DNA from: Bacillota bacterium | Lineage (GTDB): Bacteria > Eremiobacterota > SpSt-956 > JAKJGF01 | DNA length: 40,000 nt | Direction: 5' to 3' | Assembly: GCA_029555925.1 (NCBI GenBank) | Contig: JAKPQU010000390.1 | Span: 1-40,000 of the forward strand | In this document: one piece after another, positions 1 through 8,417 of the stretch | How the letters are laid out: the number at the start of each line of letters is the position of its first letter | Position numbering within the stretch: position 1 is the stretch's first letter | The notes under the pieces: generated by a model | Seen by the model: the letters and a program-made list of their open reading frames with translations, nothing else | Told to the model about the DNA's origin: nothing | Database searches by the model: none | Position numbers and translations under genes: made by a program

Positions 1-975
1 TCTATGTCTATGCCGTCTATGTCTATGCCGTCTATGTCTATGCCGTCTATGTCAACTCCATCTATTGGCACAGGTGCAGTGGCAGGAGCAGGTGCCGGTG
101 GCGCAATGGCATCGGCTCAGGCAGGGCCGGGTGGTGCGGTAGCATCGGCTCAGGCAGGGCAGACAGGAGTAAATGCTCAGGCAGGTCAGGATAATAAAGT
201 AACGAACGACAAGAAAACTCAGGATGCGAAAAAGCAGGAAGAAGCAAAGAAAAAACAGCAGGGAAATCAGAAGAATAAAACCCAGGGAGCGCAAAAAGGT
301 CAACAGGGTCAACAGCAAAAAGGCGCACAGGGTATGGGACAGGCCAAAGGCACACAGCAGGGCAGAGAAAAAGGCCAGAACCAGATAGAACAGATGAAAC
401 AACAGATGCTAGAGATGGCCAATTTCATCAATGGTAATAAAGATAATAAGCAGCCTGATATTCAGAATAATGTAAAAAGTAACAAACGATCACTTCAGAT
501 GATGTATTCCAAAGTAGAAGGGAAATATGATCTCGGTGAAGCCCAGGGGCCTATAACACAGGCTCTCGGAGTGGATGCAGAGCAGTTCAAATCCGAGGCA
601 ACACTGGATGATGGTTCCAAACAGAAAGGGAAAGGAATGGGCCAGAATAAATTCGGGCAGAACCAGTTCGGTCAGAATAAATTCGGGCAGAACCAGTTCG
701 GACAGCAAAATCAGGTAAATGCCCGGGCACAGGCATTCAATCAGAACCAGCAGGGACAGAATATGGCGAAAGCAGAAGCAGGCGTAAATACAACGACACC
801 AAATACGACTACTACAGCTCAGGCTTTTGCTGCTACGGATAATACATTTGCCAGCGCCAGTGTAAATACAGTACCGAGTACTCCCACCATAAACACCGGT
901 ATTCCAAGCACACCTTCTATCAGTACAGGTAATACGGGTGGCGGCTTCAGCACAGGTGGAGGTGCAAAAGTCTAA
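1..975 (+). CDS. Low-complexity Gln/Gly/Ala-rich protein, 5' end outside the window
   Basis: The frame is open at the left edge, so the true start is probably upstream even though an ATG occurs at position 4. The first about 18 residues are tandem MSMPS-type repeats (15-bp DNA unit tctatgtctatgccg). An Ala/Gly/Gln-rich stretch with repeated ASAQAG motifs follows, then a Lys/Gln-rich probable coiled coil (about 65-140). A short more complex segment (about 155-205) contains LGVDAEQFKSEATLDDG, and a duplicated QNKFGQNQFG motif (about 215-240) precedes a Thr/Ser/Asn/Gly-rich tail. There are no membrane segments or cysteines. The composition suggests a surface, matrix or cytoskeletal structural protein, but I do not recognise a family. 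A strong terminator follows the stop. Confidence 0.7.
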   Translation, partial: SMSMPSMSMPSMSMPSMSTPSIGTGAVAGAGAGGAMASAQAGPGGAVASAQAGQTGVNAQAGQDNKVTNDKKTQDAKKQEEAKKKQQGNQKNKTQGAQKGQQGQQQKGAQGMGQAKGTQQGREKGQNQIEQMKQQMLEMANFINGNKDNKQPDIQNNVKSNKRSLQMMYSKVEGKYDLGEAQGPITQALGVDAEQFKSEATLDDGSKQKGKGMGQNKFGQNQFGQNKFGQNQFGQQNQVNARAQAFNQNQQGQNMAKAEAGVNTTTPNTTTTAQAFAATDNTFASASVNTVPSTPTINTGIPSTPSISTGNTGGGFSTGGGAKV

Positions 976-992
976 ATAACAGATTTACAGGT

Positions 993-1028
993 AACGGGTG
1001 AAGCATCAACTCTTCACCCGTTATTTTA
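993..1028 (+). terminator. Rho-independent terminator of the low-complexity gene
   Basis: The arms AACGGGTGAAG and CTTCACCCGTT form a perfect 11-bp stem with an 8-nt loop, followed by the T-rich ATTTTATT. It lies 18 bp after the stop codon. Confidence 0.85.
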
Positions 1029-1103
1029 TTCGACCAAAATTACAAGTTGAAAATTTATAAATTAAAGTTTATAATGGTAAGAGTAATAAATTTTAAATTC
1101 TTC

Positions 1104-1131
1104 CATTACGCGTTACGCGTCACGCATCACG
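1104..1131 (+). repeat. CGTNACG heptamer array, 4 units (Y orientation)
   Basis: The units are cattacg, cgttacg, cgtcacg and catcacg in strict 7-bp register. The array ends 21 bp before the ATG at 1153, and the units on the coding strand carry C/T in the centre. Confidence 0.85.
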
Positions 1132-1152
1132 ATTTAAAAGGGAGCTAACCCT

Positions 1153-2268
1153 ATGGAGCCGGCAACCATATTAATAGTCGAAGACAATACTGTTATAAGA
1201 AAAGCACTGGAAAGTATTCTAAAAAAATATGGTTATAATGTCATTATTGCCGTTGACGGTCAGGAAGCTCTAAACATTGTATCAGGCCAGGTACCAGATT
1301 TGATCATTTCCGATATAATGATGCCAAATTTAAATGGCTATGAATTTTACAAATTGATTCGAGATATGCCTGATTTAGGTATAGTTCCCTTTATATTCTT
1401 AACTGCTCTTGACGCAGAAAAAGAAGTCCGTCAGGCAAAAGAACTGGGAGTGGATGACTATCTCACAAAACCTTTTACAAAAGAGGATCTTATATGTGTG
1501 GTTAAAGGCAAATTAAAGAGAAAAGCCCAGATAAAGGACAGTACCAGTAAAGAGATTGAAGATTTAAAAAAAGATATTATTATGACTCTTACTCATGAAT
1601 TTAACACTCCTCTGACTATAATAAGGGGATTTACGTCTTTATTGTTACGAAATGATCTCTATCTTGAAAAAAATGAGCTGAAAGAATTATTAAATTGCAT
1701 TAAAGCCGGCGGTGATCGTCTGAGTGAACTTATAAGTGATTTTACAGCTATGATAGAAATCGAATCAGGTTTTTTAGATAGAGAAGTGGCTCTATTATAC
1801 AATAGAAATAACATTAACAGAGTTATTGACACCATTAAATATAAGTTCACTTCAAATACGCCCAGAGACATAGAGTTTCACTGTGATTTAAAACAGGATG
1901 TACCTTTATTCGGTTTTTCAGATAAACACATATCTCTGGCCATAGAAAAAATTATTGATAATGCGATTAAATTTTCCAACAAAGAAAAAATTGTTATAAA
2001 AATAAATACTTATAAAGAAAAAGACAGTATTTTTATTGAAATAGAAGACAATGGCCCCGGCATAGCGGAACATGAATTTGAGAATATATTTAAAAAATTC
2101 TACCAGATCGACAGAAGAATTACTGAACAGCAGGGAGCCGGCGTGGGACTTACTATTTCAAAAGCATATATCGAAGCCAACAGCGGCAAAATTTCTGTAC
2201 AGAGTAAAGAGGGAGAAGGAGCCAAATTTATCATCACATTCCCTGTGGGTGAGGATGAGGATGCGTAA
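1153..2268 (+). CDS. Receiver-histidine kinase fusion, cytoplasmic
   Basis: This is a soluble two-component hybrid of 371 aa. The N-terminal receiver domain (about 5-120) has the acidic pair E10/D11, phosphoacceptor D54 in IISDIMMP and K106 in DYLTKP. A dimerisation/phosphotransfer domain follows with H138 in LTHEFNTPLT. The C-terminal ATPase has a full N box (EKIIDNAIKF), G1 box (DNGPGI) and G2 box (GAGVGLTIS), so the kinase should be active. No sensor or membrane segment is visible; input probably arrives as phosphorylation of the receiver. GGGAG lies a few bases upstream of the ATG. The stop TAA is part of a heptamer unit, and the C-terminal GEDEDA runs into the repeat array. The target regulator is unknown. 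Confidence 0.9.
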   Translation: MEPATILIVEDNTVIRKALESILKKYGYNVIIAVDGQEALNIVSGQVPDLIISDIMMPNLNGYEFYKLIRDMPDLGIVPFIFLTALDAEKEVRQAKELGVDDYLTKPFTKEDLICVVKGKLKRKAQIKDSTSKEIEDLKKDIIMTLTHEFNTPLTIIRGFTSLLLRNDLYLEKNELKELLNCIKAGGDRLSELISDFTAMIEIESGFLDREVALLYNRNNINRVIDTIKYKFTSNTPRDIEFHCDLKQDVPLFGFSDKHISLAIEKIIDNAIKFSNKEKIVIKINTYKEKDSIFIEIEDNGPGIAEHEFENIFKKFYQIDRRITEQQGAGVGLTISKAYIEANSGKISVQSKEGEGAKFIITFPVGEDEDA

Positions 2269-2342
2269 TGCGTTATAATCGTGACGCGTAACGCGTAACG
2301 CGTGCCGGGTGGTTAGTGATGCGTAACGGGTGATGCGTGATG
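2264..2342 (+). repeat. Interrupted CGTNACG heptamer array, about 10 units (R orientation)
   Basis: Units include cgtaatg, cgtgacg, cgtaacg (twice consecutively), cgtgccg and two cgtgatg-type units, with two short spacers. The first unit supplies the stop codon of the upstream kinase. It forms the left half of a composite that recurs at 21811-21920. Confidence 0.8.
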
Positions 2343-2360
2343 CGTATTTTCACCGGTACC

Positions 2361-2382
2361 GGGCGACCACAGGGGGTCGCCC
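2361..2382. repeat. GGGCGACC palindrome, copy 1
   Basis: Arms GGGCGACC and GGTCGCCC have a 6-nt loop (acaggg). The hairpin and its flank CCGGTACC are repeated at 21876-21897. It lies between convergent genes and has no T-tract, so it looks like a dispersed palindrome rather than a standard terminator. Confidence 0.75.
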
Positions 2383-2389
2383 CTACTGA

Positions 2390-4387
2390 TCACTTTTCAC
2401 TTCTTTTCACTGCAAAAGGCCTGAAGGTATTTAATATTTCACTGCACATATCTTTTATTTCCTGATCAGTATCATAGACACTGGACATAAATATTTGAAT
2501 TATAAAACCATCCCTCATAAAGGTCGTAACAGTAATATAAACATCTCTGTTAGTGCTATCTCTCAGGGTTCTCCTGACTCTTATAATAGATGCCGGGAAA
2601 TTACAGAATGTGCCGTTGATTTTGTCAGGGTTTGCATAACCGAGTGCTTCAAACTGATTTAATAAATCCATTGAAACAGTATCCAGATCTTCTTTTTCGG
2701 AAGCTTTAAAATACAGAATATTTAAACCGTTTACCCAGGCCGTATTGGACGGAGGCGAAATAGAAAAAGAAGAAAATCTGTCAGATTTTTTTTGTTCCAT
2801 AACCCATGTGGAAGGATATTGAAGAGAAAAGAGTTCAGAAGGTTCGTTCAATCCAGTCCAACCCTGTTTTTCTTCAGGTACCATAACATAAAAATTGTCT
2901 ATTATATCCATAAATATACTCTTATAATCGGCAAATTCGGCAGATTGAGCTATCAGATAAAGAGTATAAAGATTTTTACCGTTAAGTTCTACATATACAA
3001 TACCTTCTACATTAATATTGTTTTTATCACCTTTAAAATGGTACATTTTTCCTTTCTTATTTGTTAAGGTCGAAATTTTAGGAAGTTCTGAAAAATTTTT
3101 TATATCTTTTTTATAAGCATCTAACATGTTTTTCCCTGCAACATCTATATTAACCTCGACACCATCTGTTGCATTCATAACCATGTAATCTACTACAAGA
3201 GGAGGATTTTCTGCTGTACTATCGGAACGGTTGAAGGTATAAGTAATTTTCTGCGGATTTTTTTTATTATCTATTTTCCAGTCCAGAGGGTATTTCATAA
3301 TAAAATATGCTTCCGGTGAAATAAAGTTTTTCATGTCTACCACTTTTCGCGAAGCTTTCTGTAAAAGCTGAAAGGTATTTATCATATCCGTAAAAGTCGG
3401 AAGATAAACGGAGAAATCTTCTAGCGGTCTTGCGGCACTCACAATTACCATATTTTCTTTACCTATGGCTATTATAAGGATAGTATCCAGTTTTATACCC
3501 TTCAGATTTCCCTGTATATGATATTTTCGGGCAGGCATATCATTCAATATAAAATCCTGTACTTTCTCAACTTCCTGAGATTCCGTAAGACTTCTTTTAT
3601 AAAGTTCTGCCAGACCCATTGCGGTAAGATTGAGATTCATATTATCTTTTTTCTTACTGTCCAGCTTCAGGATATTCACGAGTATGCCATTTGTAGCAGG
3701 ATGTTCTCCGGGAGGAGAAAAGCCAAAAGAAAGAGCATCGCTCTTACTCATATTATTTACTTCCCAGTCCTGAGGATATTTTATAGTAAAACTCTCGTCT
3801 GTAAACAATTTAAAGGATTCATCTTCTCCCGGCACAGGTGTTTTCATTTCGAATGCTATAGGTACAGGTGTTACAAATTTATCTATCATGGCAAGATATG
3901 TGTCTTTATAGAGATGAAATTTATTTTCTGCAGAAAAAGCAGTTATAATAAATATGGTATCCCTGTTTACGGAAAGAACCAGAAATAATTCCCTCGAATT
4001 TTTTTTATCTCCCTTATTTGTTTTAAAATGATAAAATACGGCGTCTGACCCTGACAGTTCAATTTTTTTAGAAGGTTCTACTTCAATGGAATAAGGGTAT
4101 GACTCCATAAAAGATTTTCTGAATTTTCCCGACAGGTCATCAAGAGATATAAAAGCACCTCCGTAAAGATTGCCGTAAATCACGGCCACACCGGTATTTT
4201 TTGCTTCTGCTCCGGAAGGATAAAAGCCGGCAATACCGTCTGTAGTCTTCTGACATTCCCATGAAGAAGGATAACTTATGCCAAATATGCCATGAGGTTC
4301 TTTATATTCCTTAAAAGGCTCATCTTTAGCATAAACTATGTTCGAAAAACATATACATATAAATAAATTAATTAAAAATTTTTTCAT
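2390..4387 (-). CDS. Secreted protein with four PsbP-like repeats
   Basis: This is a 665-aa exported protein. A signal peptide with a KK n-region and a long hydrophobic core ends at VYA, a likely signal peptidase I site (about residue 20). The rest is four divergent domains of about 160 aa (roughly 22-180, 188-345, 350-505, 510-660). Each opens with a motif like FSLQYPSTWVMEQK, FTIKYPQDWEV or YFIMKYPLDWKI and closes with an amphipathic segment ending in a D-F/T-F pattern. The (I/L)xYPxxW signature is that of PsbP/DUF1795-type domains, a Mog1/PsbP fold often found as single domains in bacterial envelope proteins. The function is unknown. No clear Shine-Dalgarno precedes the ATG. The stop lies in GTGA-type heptamer DNA. 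Confidence 0.8.
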   Translation of the reverse strand: MKKFLINLFICICFSNIVYAKDEPFKEYKEPHGIFGISYPSSWECQKTTDGIAGFYPSGAEAKNTGVAVIYGNLYGGAFISLDDLSGKFRKSFMESYPYSIEVEPSKKIELSGSDAVFYHFKTNKGDKKNSRELFLVLSVNRDTIFIITAFSAENKFHLYKDTYLAMIDKFVTPVPIAFEMKTPVPGEDESFKLFTDESFTIKYPQDWEVNNMSKSDALSFGFSPPGEHPATNGILVNILKLDSKKKDNMNLNLTAMGLAELYKRSLTESQEVEKVQDFILNDMPARKYHIQGNLKGIKLDTILIIAIGKENMVIVSAARPLEDFSVYLPTFTDMINTFQLLQKASRKVVDMKNFISPEAYFIMKYPLDWKIDNKKNPQKITYTFNRSDSTAENPPLVVDYMVMNATDGVEVNIDVAGKNMLDAYKKDIKNFSELPKISTLTNKKGKMYHFKGDKNNINVEGIVYVELNGKNLYTLYLIAQSAEFADYKSIFMDIIDNFYVMVPEEKQGWTGLNEPSELFSLQYPSTWVMEQKKSDRFSSFSISPPSNTAWVNGLNILYFKASEKEDLDTVSMDLLNQFEALGYANPDKINGTFCNFPASIIRVRRTLRDSTNRDVYITVTTFMRDGFIIQIFMSSVYDTDQEIKDMCSEILNTFRPFAVKRSEK

Positions 4388-4572
4388 AAATAATTTTACG
4401 ATTTATCAGGGCAATTGAAATATTTGTATCAACAAAGCTTTATCTTTCATTTGCTTCTTCCCCAATTAAATTTACCTCTGCCTGCAGAAATTATTATAAT
4501 ATTTTTTTGCATTTATGTCCATTATCTGGTTTATTAAGGCTGTGTAAAATAAAAGCCGGGCCTGGTGAAAAG

Positions 4573-4601
4573 TTGACGAAATGAGATAAATATTGCATAA
4601 T
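4573..4601 (+). promoter_or_regulatory. Sigma70-type promoter of the first Rpn gene
   Basis: -35 TTGACG (4573-4578), 17-bp spacer, -10 CATAAT (4596-4601). Transcription should start near 4608, which rules out the in-frame ATG at 4600 and supports the start at 4651. Confidence 0.65.
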
Positions 4602-4650
4602 GAGTATAAACTCAGGGTTTGATTATAAGGTAAAAAAAGGAGATTATATT

Positions 4651-5532
4651 ATGTGTAAAATAAATCCCCGTGTCGATTTTGCTTTTAAACTAATATTCGG
4701 AAGCGAACAGAACAAGGATATACTTATATCTCTTCTAAATTCTATACTTGAAGACTACCAGGAAAGACCTATAGCTTCTATAGAAATACTTAATCCTTTT
4801 GGCAGTAAAGAGCATGAAAGAGACAAACTTACAATATTGGATATAAGAGCCAGAGATGATAAGGGAGAATTTTACAATATCGAAATGCAGATAGCAGATC
4901 AATACTATTACAATAAGAGAGCAACATATTACTGGGCAAGACTATACTCTTCACAGCTGGGAGAAGGAAGAGCTTACAATAATTTAAAAAGAACAGTAAG
5001 CATAAATATATTGAATTTCAACAGACTGGAAGAAAAAGAATACCACAGTGTTTATAGGATAAAAAATTTAAACACAGGTAAGGAACTTCACGACCAGCTC
5101 GAATTTCATTTTATAGAACTTGAAAAATTTTCTAAAGAACTACCTGAGTTAAAAAAGACACTTGATAGATGGATATACTTTCTGAAATATGCAGAAAAAT
5201 TTACAGAGCTTAATCTTCCTGTCCCTCTTAAAGAAATAGATACTATTGAAAAAGCAAACAGAATACTGGATAAAATCTCCTTAACTGAAGAAGAAAGAGA
5301 AATATATGAAGCAAGACTGAAAGCACTTCGTGATGAAGATGGAGCTTTAGAGACTGCAAGGATAAAAGGTATGGAAGAAGGTATAAAAAAAGGGAGAATG
5401 GATACTGCAAAGAAAAGTCTTGCAAAAGGTCTTTCTGAGGAATTAATTTCAGAATTGACAGGCTTATCCATAGAAGAAATAAGGAGTCTGAAATTCAATG
5501 ACATCGCCCACAAGGGAACGGAGTGTCATTGA
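4651..5532 (+). CDS. Rpn-family PD-(D/E)XK nuclease / putative transposase
   Basis: A 293-aa member of the Rpn family (recombination-promoting nuclease, also annotated PD-(D/E)XK nuclease family transposase). The opening NPRVDFAFKLIFG is characteristic. The catalytic core has D64 in ILDIRARD and E78/Q80 in YNIEMQ. The C-terminal third is helical and charged, with IKGMEEGIKKGRMDTAKK and an ELTGLSIEEIRSL tail typical of the family. The start at 4651 is chosen because AGGAG lies 8 nt upstream and the promoter -10 overlaps the earlier ATG. Family proteins cut DNA and raise recombination in E. coli; mobility as a transposase is unproven. The last codons lie within a perfect inverted repeat (see 5487-5540). 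Confidence 0.88.
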   Translation: MCKINPRVDFAFKLIFGSEQNKDILISLLNSILEDYQERPIASIEILNPFGSKEHERDKLTILDIRARDDKGEFYNIEMQIADQYYYNKRATYYWARLYSSQLGEGRAYNNLKRTVSINILNFNRLEEKEYHSVYRIKNLNTGKELHDQLEFHFIELEKFSKELPELKKTLDRWIYFLKYAEKFTELNLPVPLKEIDTIEKANRILDKISLTEEEREIYEARLKALRDEDGALETARIKGMEEGIKKGRMDTAKKSLAKGLSEELISELTGLSIEEIRSLKFNDIAHKGTECH

Positions 5533-5540
5533 ATTTCAGA
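5487..5540. repeat. Perfect 17-bp inverted repeat spanning the 3' end of the Rpn gene
   Basis: Arms TCTGAAATTCAATGACA (5487-5503) and its exact reverse complement (5524-5540) are separated by 20 nt containing ...GGGAACGGAG. The stop codon lies inside the right arm. No T-tract follows. Confidence 0.8.
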
Positions 5541-5576
5541 ACTTGAATTCTGTTGACAAAGTCATAAAAATCAACA

Positions 5577-5620
5577 AAATCCTGCCCATCCCGATAATCC
5601 CCCAAAATCCCTGTCCGAAT
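5577..5620 (-). repeat. CGGGAT/CAGGAT dispersed repeat, inverted copy
   Basis: Read on the minus strand it is a run of short GGGAT/GGATT modules (acagggatttt, gggggattat, cgggatgggcaggatt), matching the family at 6951, 13631 and 13783. The rest of the 287-bp gap (5533-5819) is AT-rich with a possible TATAAT at 5681-5686 and no gene that I can support. Confidence 0.5.
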
Positions 5621-5819
5621 TGTTAAGAAATTTTTATAATTTTTTAACAACTTTGTAACATAATTTGTACTTTAATAGGGTATAATATTAATTGTAAAGG
5701 AATAATAAAAATATAAAAATAAATGAAAATTAATCAAAATATGAAAGGAGAGTGAAATAATCTCTCTGAAGTGGCAGAAGAGAGAAATCTGCTCGAAATT
5801 AAAAAAAATTTATTAAGAG

Positions 5820-6893
5820 GTGAAAGAAAATGAAAAAATATTATTAACAGCGATGATGGTTATACTCGTATCATCACTTGCCCTGGCAGGAACAGGGAAA
5901 ATCGATCTTCAGCTTACAAAAGATGCAACTACTTTTGTAATAAGTAATGAATCAGGCGGATATCTTATTGATGAATTAATTAAAGCCGGTTACGGTAATT
6001 CCAGTCTTTATGACACTTTAGTAGCTCTTCAGGCCACATCAGGCGGAGTTATCTCCGATGCATTTCTTGCTACACTCAGAGCATGCCCTGCAGGAAGTGA
6101 AATATTCACTGCAAAATTGAGTACGTTCGGCGGTTCAAATAACCCTGTCTGTATAAATACAGACGGAACTGTTAAGATAAAACCTATTTTTGGGAGAGAC
6201 TATTATCAAAAAGAAGGTTATAGAACCTACAGTGACAGTCAGCAGGGAGTTGGCCGTGAATTATTTACCTATGCAACAAGCCCTCAGTATTATATTGATG
6301 CAGGTCAGAGCACAGGGACTTATGGTGGCGGAATAGTAACAAGTACAACAAGATATAAAGCATTTGCCATAGGCTGGTCAAGCCCTATAGTCCTCGATCT
6401 GAACGGAGACGGAAAACTTGACGCATCAGGCGGAAAATGGATGCCCCACAATGGTTTCGTAGAAGGCGCAAAAGTAGTAATGTTTGACATCAATGCCGAC
6501 GGTTTCGAAGATGTAATAGAATGGGTAAGCCCCAATGACGGTATCCTTCTTATGCCTGGCGAAACAGCAAATCTTGACGGAACAAGCCTTTTCGGAAACA
6601 CTGACGGTTACAAAGACGGATATGAAAAGCTTGCCAGCTTTGATAAAAACAATGACGGCAAACTCACAGGTTCCGAGCTTACCGGTATGAATGTATGGAT
6701 AGATGAAAACGGTGACGGTAAAGCAACTGCAAAAGAAATTAAGACCCTTGCAGCACTTAAGATTACCGAATTAGCAGTAACTCACAAAACCTATGTATCT
6801 TCCTTTGTCCAGAACGGCCAGAGAAAATACTCCTGGGACTGGTGGCCCACTGCTATGAGCGTAGAAAAAGTGGCAGTACCTGCAACCAAATAG
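5820..6893 (+). CDS. Secreted EF-hand/dockerin-type calcium-binding protein, start probably frameshifted
   Basis: This protein of about 357 aa is probably exported. Calcium-loop motifs of the DxNxDG type occur at DLNGDGKLDA, DINADGFEDVIEW, DKNNDGKLTGSEL and DENGDGKATAKEI, resembling EF-hand/dockerin or FG-GAP loops. The only in-frame start upstream of the signal peptide is GTG 5820, directly against AAGAGG. A better placed ATG at 5830 (7 nt after AAGAGG) reads ATG AAA AAA TAT TAT TAA and stops at once. One more A in that run would give MKKILLTAMMVILVSSLALA, a textbook signal peptide. So the gene probably carries a 1-bp A-tract deletion, a slippage-controlled start or a sequencing error. It is followed by a strong terminator. 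Confidence 0.75.
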   Translation: MKENEKILLTAMMVILVSSLALAGTGKIDLQLTKDATTFVISNESGGYLIDELIKAGYGNSSLYDTLVALQATSGGVISDAFLATLRACPAGSEIFTAKLSTFGGSNNPVCINTDGTVKIKPIFGRDYYQKEGYRTYSDSQQGVGRELFTYATSPQYYIDAGQSTGTYGGGIVTSTTRYKAFAIGWSSPIVLDLNGDGKLDASGGKWMPHNGFVEGAKVVMFDINADGFEDVIEWVSPNDGILLMPGETANLDGTSLFGNTDGYKDGYEKLASFDKNNDGKLTGSELTGMNVWIDENGDGKATAKEIKTLAALKITELAVTHKTYVSSFVQNGQRKYSWDWWPTAMSVEKVAVPATK

Positions 6894-6916
6894 TTAAATA
6901 ATACGCTTAAATTCAG

Positions 6917-6950
6917 AAGGGTAGTCATTTAAATGGCTACCCTTAATTTG
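6917..6950 (+). terminator. Rho-independent terminator of the EF-hand gene
   Basis: AAGGGTAGTCATTT pairs with AAATGGCTACCCTT (14 bp, one G-U pair), followed by AATTTG. It begins 23 bp after the stop. Confidence 0.75.
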
Positions 6951-7013
6951 TCTGAACCGGGATGCGCGGGATTAAAGGATTATCAGGATAAATAAGACAG
7001 GATTGAGAGACTG
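6951..7013 (+). repeat. TCTGAACCGGGAT dispersed repeat
   Basis: tctgaaccgggat is followed by short GGGATT/AGGAT/CAGGAT modules. It shares its first 13 bases with the repeats at 13632 and 13784. It occupies part of the 358-bp gap 6894-7251, which also holds a terminator, a heptamer array and the promoter of the next gene; I see no gene there. Confidence 0.7.
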
Positions 7014-7080
7014 TATTGTTACTGTGCAAACCGCCATTATTTACTGACCTGAGCATTAGCATGTAATAATTGTTTGCTCC

Positions 7081-7108
7081 CGTCACGCATTATGCGTTAC
7101 GCGTCACG
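7081..7108 (+). repeat. CGTNACG heptamer array, 4 units (Y orientation)
   Basis: The units are cgtcacg, cattatg, cgttacg and cgtcacg. It lies on the 5' side of the gene at 7252. Confidence 0.85.
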
Positions 7109-7161
7109 AGAATTAATAGTGAAAGACTGTCTTCGCAGGTAAACATATTTTATAAATCTAT

Positions 7162-7191
7162 TTGCAAGATGAAGGTACTGTATGGTATAAT
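7162..7191 (+). promoter_or_regulatory. Sigma70-type promoter upstream of the secreted protein at 7252
   Basis: -35 TTGCAA, 18-bp spacer, -10 TATAAT at 7186-7191. The leader to the ATG is about 55 nt. Confidence 0.55.
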
Positions 7192-7251
7192 TTTTATAAA
7201 ATTATTTTCAGGAGGTGTTTAATCCACGGCTGACAGGCCGGGAATGTTATT

Positions 7252-8334
7252 ATGACTCATTTAAAATGTGTAATTTCTCTTATGCTTCTTTCTCTCCTCT
7301 TCTTTTCATTTACTTCAGTTTCTTACGGCGCCATAAAAGTGGACAGGGCAGGCTTTCTGGATCATAAAGTCAATTTTGCAAAATTCAAATTATGTCTTCT
7401 TTCCGATAAAGGTGATTTAGTTGTAGCTATGGAGGAACTTGATGATTTAGCCCTGAGAAAAGCAGGAAACATGTACGCCGTACACATATTAAAACTGGAC
7501 ATGGAAAATAATAAACTCAGTTCCTGGAAAACTGCATATGCCAATGTTGCAAGATTCAATCAAGTCGTATTATCAGATAAAGGCGATAAATTACTCATAA
7601 TAGGAGACGGAGGCACAAAATTATTTGTTCTTGACACAGATTCAATGGAAATGAAATGTGTCTTCAAACATGAAAAAGGCAAAGCCGGTTTCAGAAGCGA
7701 ACCTATAGGCATGTATTACGAAGGATTCTTTTATGTAAAAGGTTATTTTTACGATGAAGAACAGTATTCCCAGGGTGAATATATTGCCAAAGTGGACATT
7801 ACAAAAACAGGAGCGGCAGCTTTTGAAAAAAATCTGAATATAGACGAACTGTACAAAAAGCTGGATGGCATGGTAACTTCACTCTATATAGTATCACCGG
7901 TAACGGGATATTTTTCTGTTATGAAAGAAGATGGAATACGCCTTATAGCCTATAAAGACGGAGAACTCAAAGAAATAGACAAAGGTTTTGACATACCTGA
8001 CATAGCAGGTGCCCCCACAAAGGTTATTTATAATGTAATTAAGAGCAAAAAAGCAAGTGACGAAACAAAATTATTTGATTTTAAAACAGGCAAATCAATA
8101 AGCCTCGGTTCATATATTCCCTATTCATTTATAGCAAGGACTACAGGCAAGGTGGTAGTTATGGCAACATTTGATTATGCCAGGGTAAAAATGAGTTTTT
8201 ACTTTGCAAAAGAAGAAGATAAATTTCAGGTAAAACCTCTTTTTGAAAATGTAGATCCGGGACAGTTTAAACTGTATGCAGACGGACGTATTTATGCCTT
8301 TCTTTCCAAAAACCTTGTTATAGATAAACTTTAA
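7252..8334 (+). CDS. Secreted protein of unknown function, possible beta-propeller
   Basis: 360 aa. An N-terminal signal peptide (hydrophobic LMLLSLLFFSFTSV, cleavage near SYGA) is followed by a beta-rich soluble region. Repeated short blocks of the type KLLIIGDGGTKLFVLDTDS and GYFSVMKEDGIRLIAYKDG resemble the strands of a WD40- or YVTN-like propeller, but no repeat is clean enough to assign a family. There are no catalytic motifs. An in-frame TGA at 7231 excludes an earlier start. A strong AGGAGGT sits about 36 nt upstream of the ATG, too far for it, so initiation may depend on leader folding. It has its own promoter and terminator, so it is a single-gene unit. Confidence 0.72.
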   Translation: MTHLKCVISLMLLSLLFFSFTSVSYGAIKVDRAGFLDHKVNFAKFKLCLLSDKGDLVVAMEELDDLALRKAGNMYAVHILKLDMENNKLSSWKTAYANVARFNQVVLSDKGDKLLIIGDGGTKLFVLDTDSMEMKCVFKHEKGKAGFRSEPIGMYYEGFFYVKGYFYDEEQYSQGEYIAKVDITKTGAAAFEKNLNIDELYKKLDGMVTSLYIVSPVTGYFSVMKEDGIRLIAYKDGELKEIDKGFDIPDIAGAPTKVIYNVIKSKKASDETKLFDFKTGKSISLGSYIPYSFIARTTGKVVVMATFDYARVKMSFYFAKEEDKFQVKPLFENVDPGQFKLYADGRIYAFLSKNLVIDKL

Positions 8335-8362
8335 TTTTTTAAGTTTCCGTTCTTTCCCGGAC

Positions 8363-8407
8363 AAAGGAGGCTCCAGAGTAAAGATTTCTGGAGTCTCCTT
8401 TATTATT
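8363..8407 (+). terminator. Rho-independent terminator
   Basis: AAAGGAG/CTCCTTT and CTCCAGA/TCTGGAG stems stack with a single mismatch around a 9-nt loop, followed by ATTATT. It begins 28 bp after the stop at 8334. Confidence 0.85.
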
Positions 8408-8417
8408 ATCTAAAAAA

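Noticed and set aside
2361..2386. GGGCGACC palindrome as a terminator
   Set aside because: No T-tract on either strand, and an almost identical copy lies upstream of a gene at 21876.
3518..3988. Plus-strand ORF opposite the PsbP-like gene
   Set aside because: It is a shadow of the minus-strand gene, with biased composition and no ribosome site.
4600..4650. Upstream start of the first Rpn gene at ATG 4600
   Set aside because: It overlaps the -10 of a good promoter and has no ribosome site, whereas 4651 has AGGAG.
4651..5532. Insertion sequence with terminal inverted repeats around the Rpn gene
   Set aside because: Despite the family name transposase, I find no matching terminal repeats or target duplications around it.
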